Source of the DNA: Armatimonadota bacterium
Lineage (GTDB): Bacteria; Armatimonadota; Armatimonadia; Armatimonadales; Armatimonadaceae
NCBI GenBank assembly: GCA_014381035.1
Contig: JACMIS010000617.1
Location: forward strand, 1-13,133
DNA length: 13,133 nucleotides
Direction of reading: 5' to 3'
Each line of letters opens with the position of its first letter. Positions within the stretch are counted from its first letter, which is position 1. Below are positions 13,001-13,133 of this stretch, one piece after another. Position numbers and translations under genes: made by a program. The notes under the pieces are model-generated. The model was not told the DNA's origin. It did no database searches and saw only the letters and a program-made list of their open reading frames with translations.

Positions 13001-13133
13001 TCATCTGGGCTGCCCCGTTCGCCGCTACCTCGTTCCGAGGGTCCGGCGCAATCGTTGACAATCAAACGCAGACCGACCTTCGCACTTTCGTACAGAACGG
13101 TGGAAAACTGTTCCTGGCGGGACAGGACGTCGC
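10042..13133 (+). CDS. Large secreted protein with PD40/TolB-like beta-propeller repeats (runs off the right edge)
   Basis: At least 1030 residues, open at the window end. The start is taken as TTG 10042 because GGAGGGG (10026-10032) lies 9 bases upstream. An in-frame ATG at 10024 lacks such a site. Residues 1-29 form a signal peptide: KFAYKYRQ, a hydrophobic core (SIAFALYVALLMSTAAPA), then VMA before RPQ. From about 125 to 470 there are recurrent PD40/TolB-type blades, such as HPFWSSDEQTIFFSSN, RPSWLSGTEIVFA, VAVSPDGNFVAFDSN and a last one near LGFQSNRKGSS. Residues 493-566 look like an Ig-like beta domain. A long Asn/Asp/Gly-rich region follows. The visible end has VVNRMVIWAA and LRTFVQNGGKLFLAGQDV, which resembles a Rossmann/GATase-like module found in large surface proteins. 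Probably a surface or periplasmic protein that binds polymers or partners. No catalytic site can be assigned. Confidence 0.85.
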   Translation, partial: MKFAYKYRQSIAFALYVALLMSTAAPAVMARPQVGVREGAKTGVRAAQASASATTVAQNRTKTWRDKLQETGRMIPASIPVRSTKGVKGFAGGTRLQVGGAFGSNVQEQVVDITNFTLNGVAQVSDERHPFWSSDEQTIFFSSNLGGGAYQLFRITANASPNPATPGTAALAITSEAGANHDFPALNSAGNRLAYIKSVNGGPFHLYQALIPAAGGTIPAQTTAESLTFGRTLGAETITSVGRPSWLSGTEIVFAATFSNSGRDLVVVDIQSRLLRRLTTGTATEENVAVSPDGNFVAFDSNATVYNGAASGGTGTVRNVFVVNTAGTAVTQITNVDDLVTATPRVAADTVSSEQPAWSRSNVVPIFNTQAQYFLAFASNRQANPAFDPTNPNPAQPAYNSAATRDIFYVPAIFVDQNAGTRVINQEQNPAQTRKLDTRDEGLRWDDQFPTFPPLINLQRLGFQSNRKGSSAGVFTPHNPADQNDLFIASLIDITAPTLLRYDLSRDGGEVVHVNLGNTFSRTATVRSRADGITPNTQLFFTVRAEDLEAGVQSVYVQFKNPNSKYQAAAQGGAPTEHKEYRAESGVRFGLGAFTILQPLDGGLFPLYLQEGAGTTIIGSDFVVQPDNLGVEYEAEVVSVGSSQKSNGNANYFQHRFNRRVTNAPVGLGGMYEAGVDDLSAFSGSRFAPPLDPTVADDPNVANDNGIWLKLEPLPQAQQDNNGGVLYGASWTIPGEASDWYMDVILYDNAINPFSDPTNPDRSNWIIYDNVWGFSSAIGLGGDNVNLLFVSDYTLGQKFVKTRFGDPESSAGLGANPFFNLPLQQYGAESYYIDRDLDDRLDGRQAPSAPVAVGGTPVVRVWDDLGPFLRNTVDLGLTTGPGNGGTANPLGFGSYVDDVLIGDSVQDSGVFLPSVGRYSTWRILSRGPVPANILSDYLPAPGVRPPDTRIDPRTIVLDDPATPINEASGGTPYEQNTQNISVVNRMVIWAAPFAATSFRGSGAIVDNQTQTDLRTFVQNGGKLFLAGQDV

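Overview
The window looks like a chromosomal segment of a free-living bacterium of moderately high GC content. It carries a GAPDH gene, an arginyl-tRNA synthetase relative and a DUF1385 membrane protein beside large secreted proteins: one with a PEP-CTERM-like tail and one with PD40/TolB-type beta-propeller repeats. This mix, together with TTG starts and weak Shine-Dalgarno use, fits Armatimonadota or a nearby phylum. That assignment is inference from gene content only. No phage, transposase, tRNA, rRNA or CRISPR array is visible.

Layout. The 5' end of a GAPDH gene (minus strand) runs off the left edge and has a good sigma70-type promoter. An AT-rich gap with an array of GTATA-type motifs precedes a secreted PEP-CTERM-like protein (611-1486, +), which ends in a strong hairpin. 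Next is an ADP-ribosylglycohydrolase-family gene (1577-2680, +) whose start codon lies in the loop of a perfect 9-bp hairpin. Convergent to it is a minus-strand cluster, probably one transcript, read 7563 to 2710: an ArgRS-like protein, a short unknown protein, two GT-B glycosyltransferases and a chloramphenicol-phosphotransferase-like kinase. A 104-bp element with 18-bp terminal inverted repeats sits exactly between the two glycosyltransferases and supplies the stop codon of the first. Upstream of the cluster, also on the minus strand, is a CBS-like/DUF1385 membrane protein (7640-8920). It is divergent from a small cysteine-cluster protein (8982-9527, +). A 514-bp gap then holds a near-consensus promoter, several hairpins, a terminator-like structure and a possible pseudoknot. 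It leads into a secreted beta-propeller protein of more than 1000 residues that runs off the right edge (10042-13133, +).

How the parts may fit. The GAPDH, cysteine-cluster and DUF1385 genes look like ordinary neighbours. The unusual part is the minus-strand cluster. Its ArgRS-like protein keeps the overall ArgRS fold signatures but has lost both class I catalytic motifs (HIGH and KMSKS), and it is co-directional and closely spaced with sugar-transfer and small-molecule-kinase genes. It may be a divergent or repurposed synthetase. The long structured leader before the giant secreted protein is the second candidate for something undescribed.
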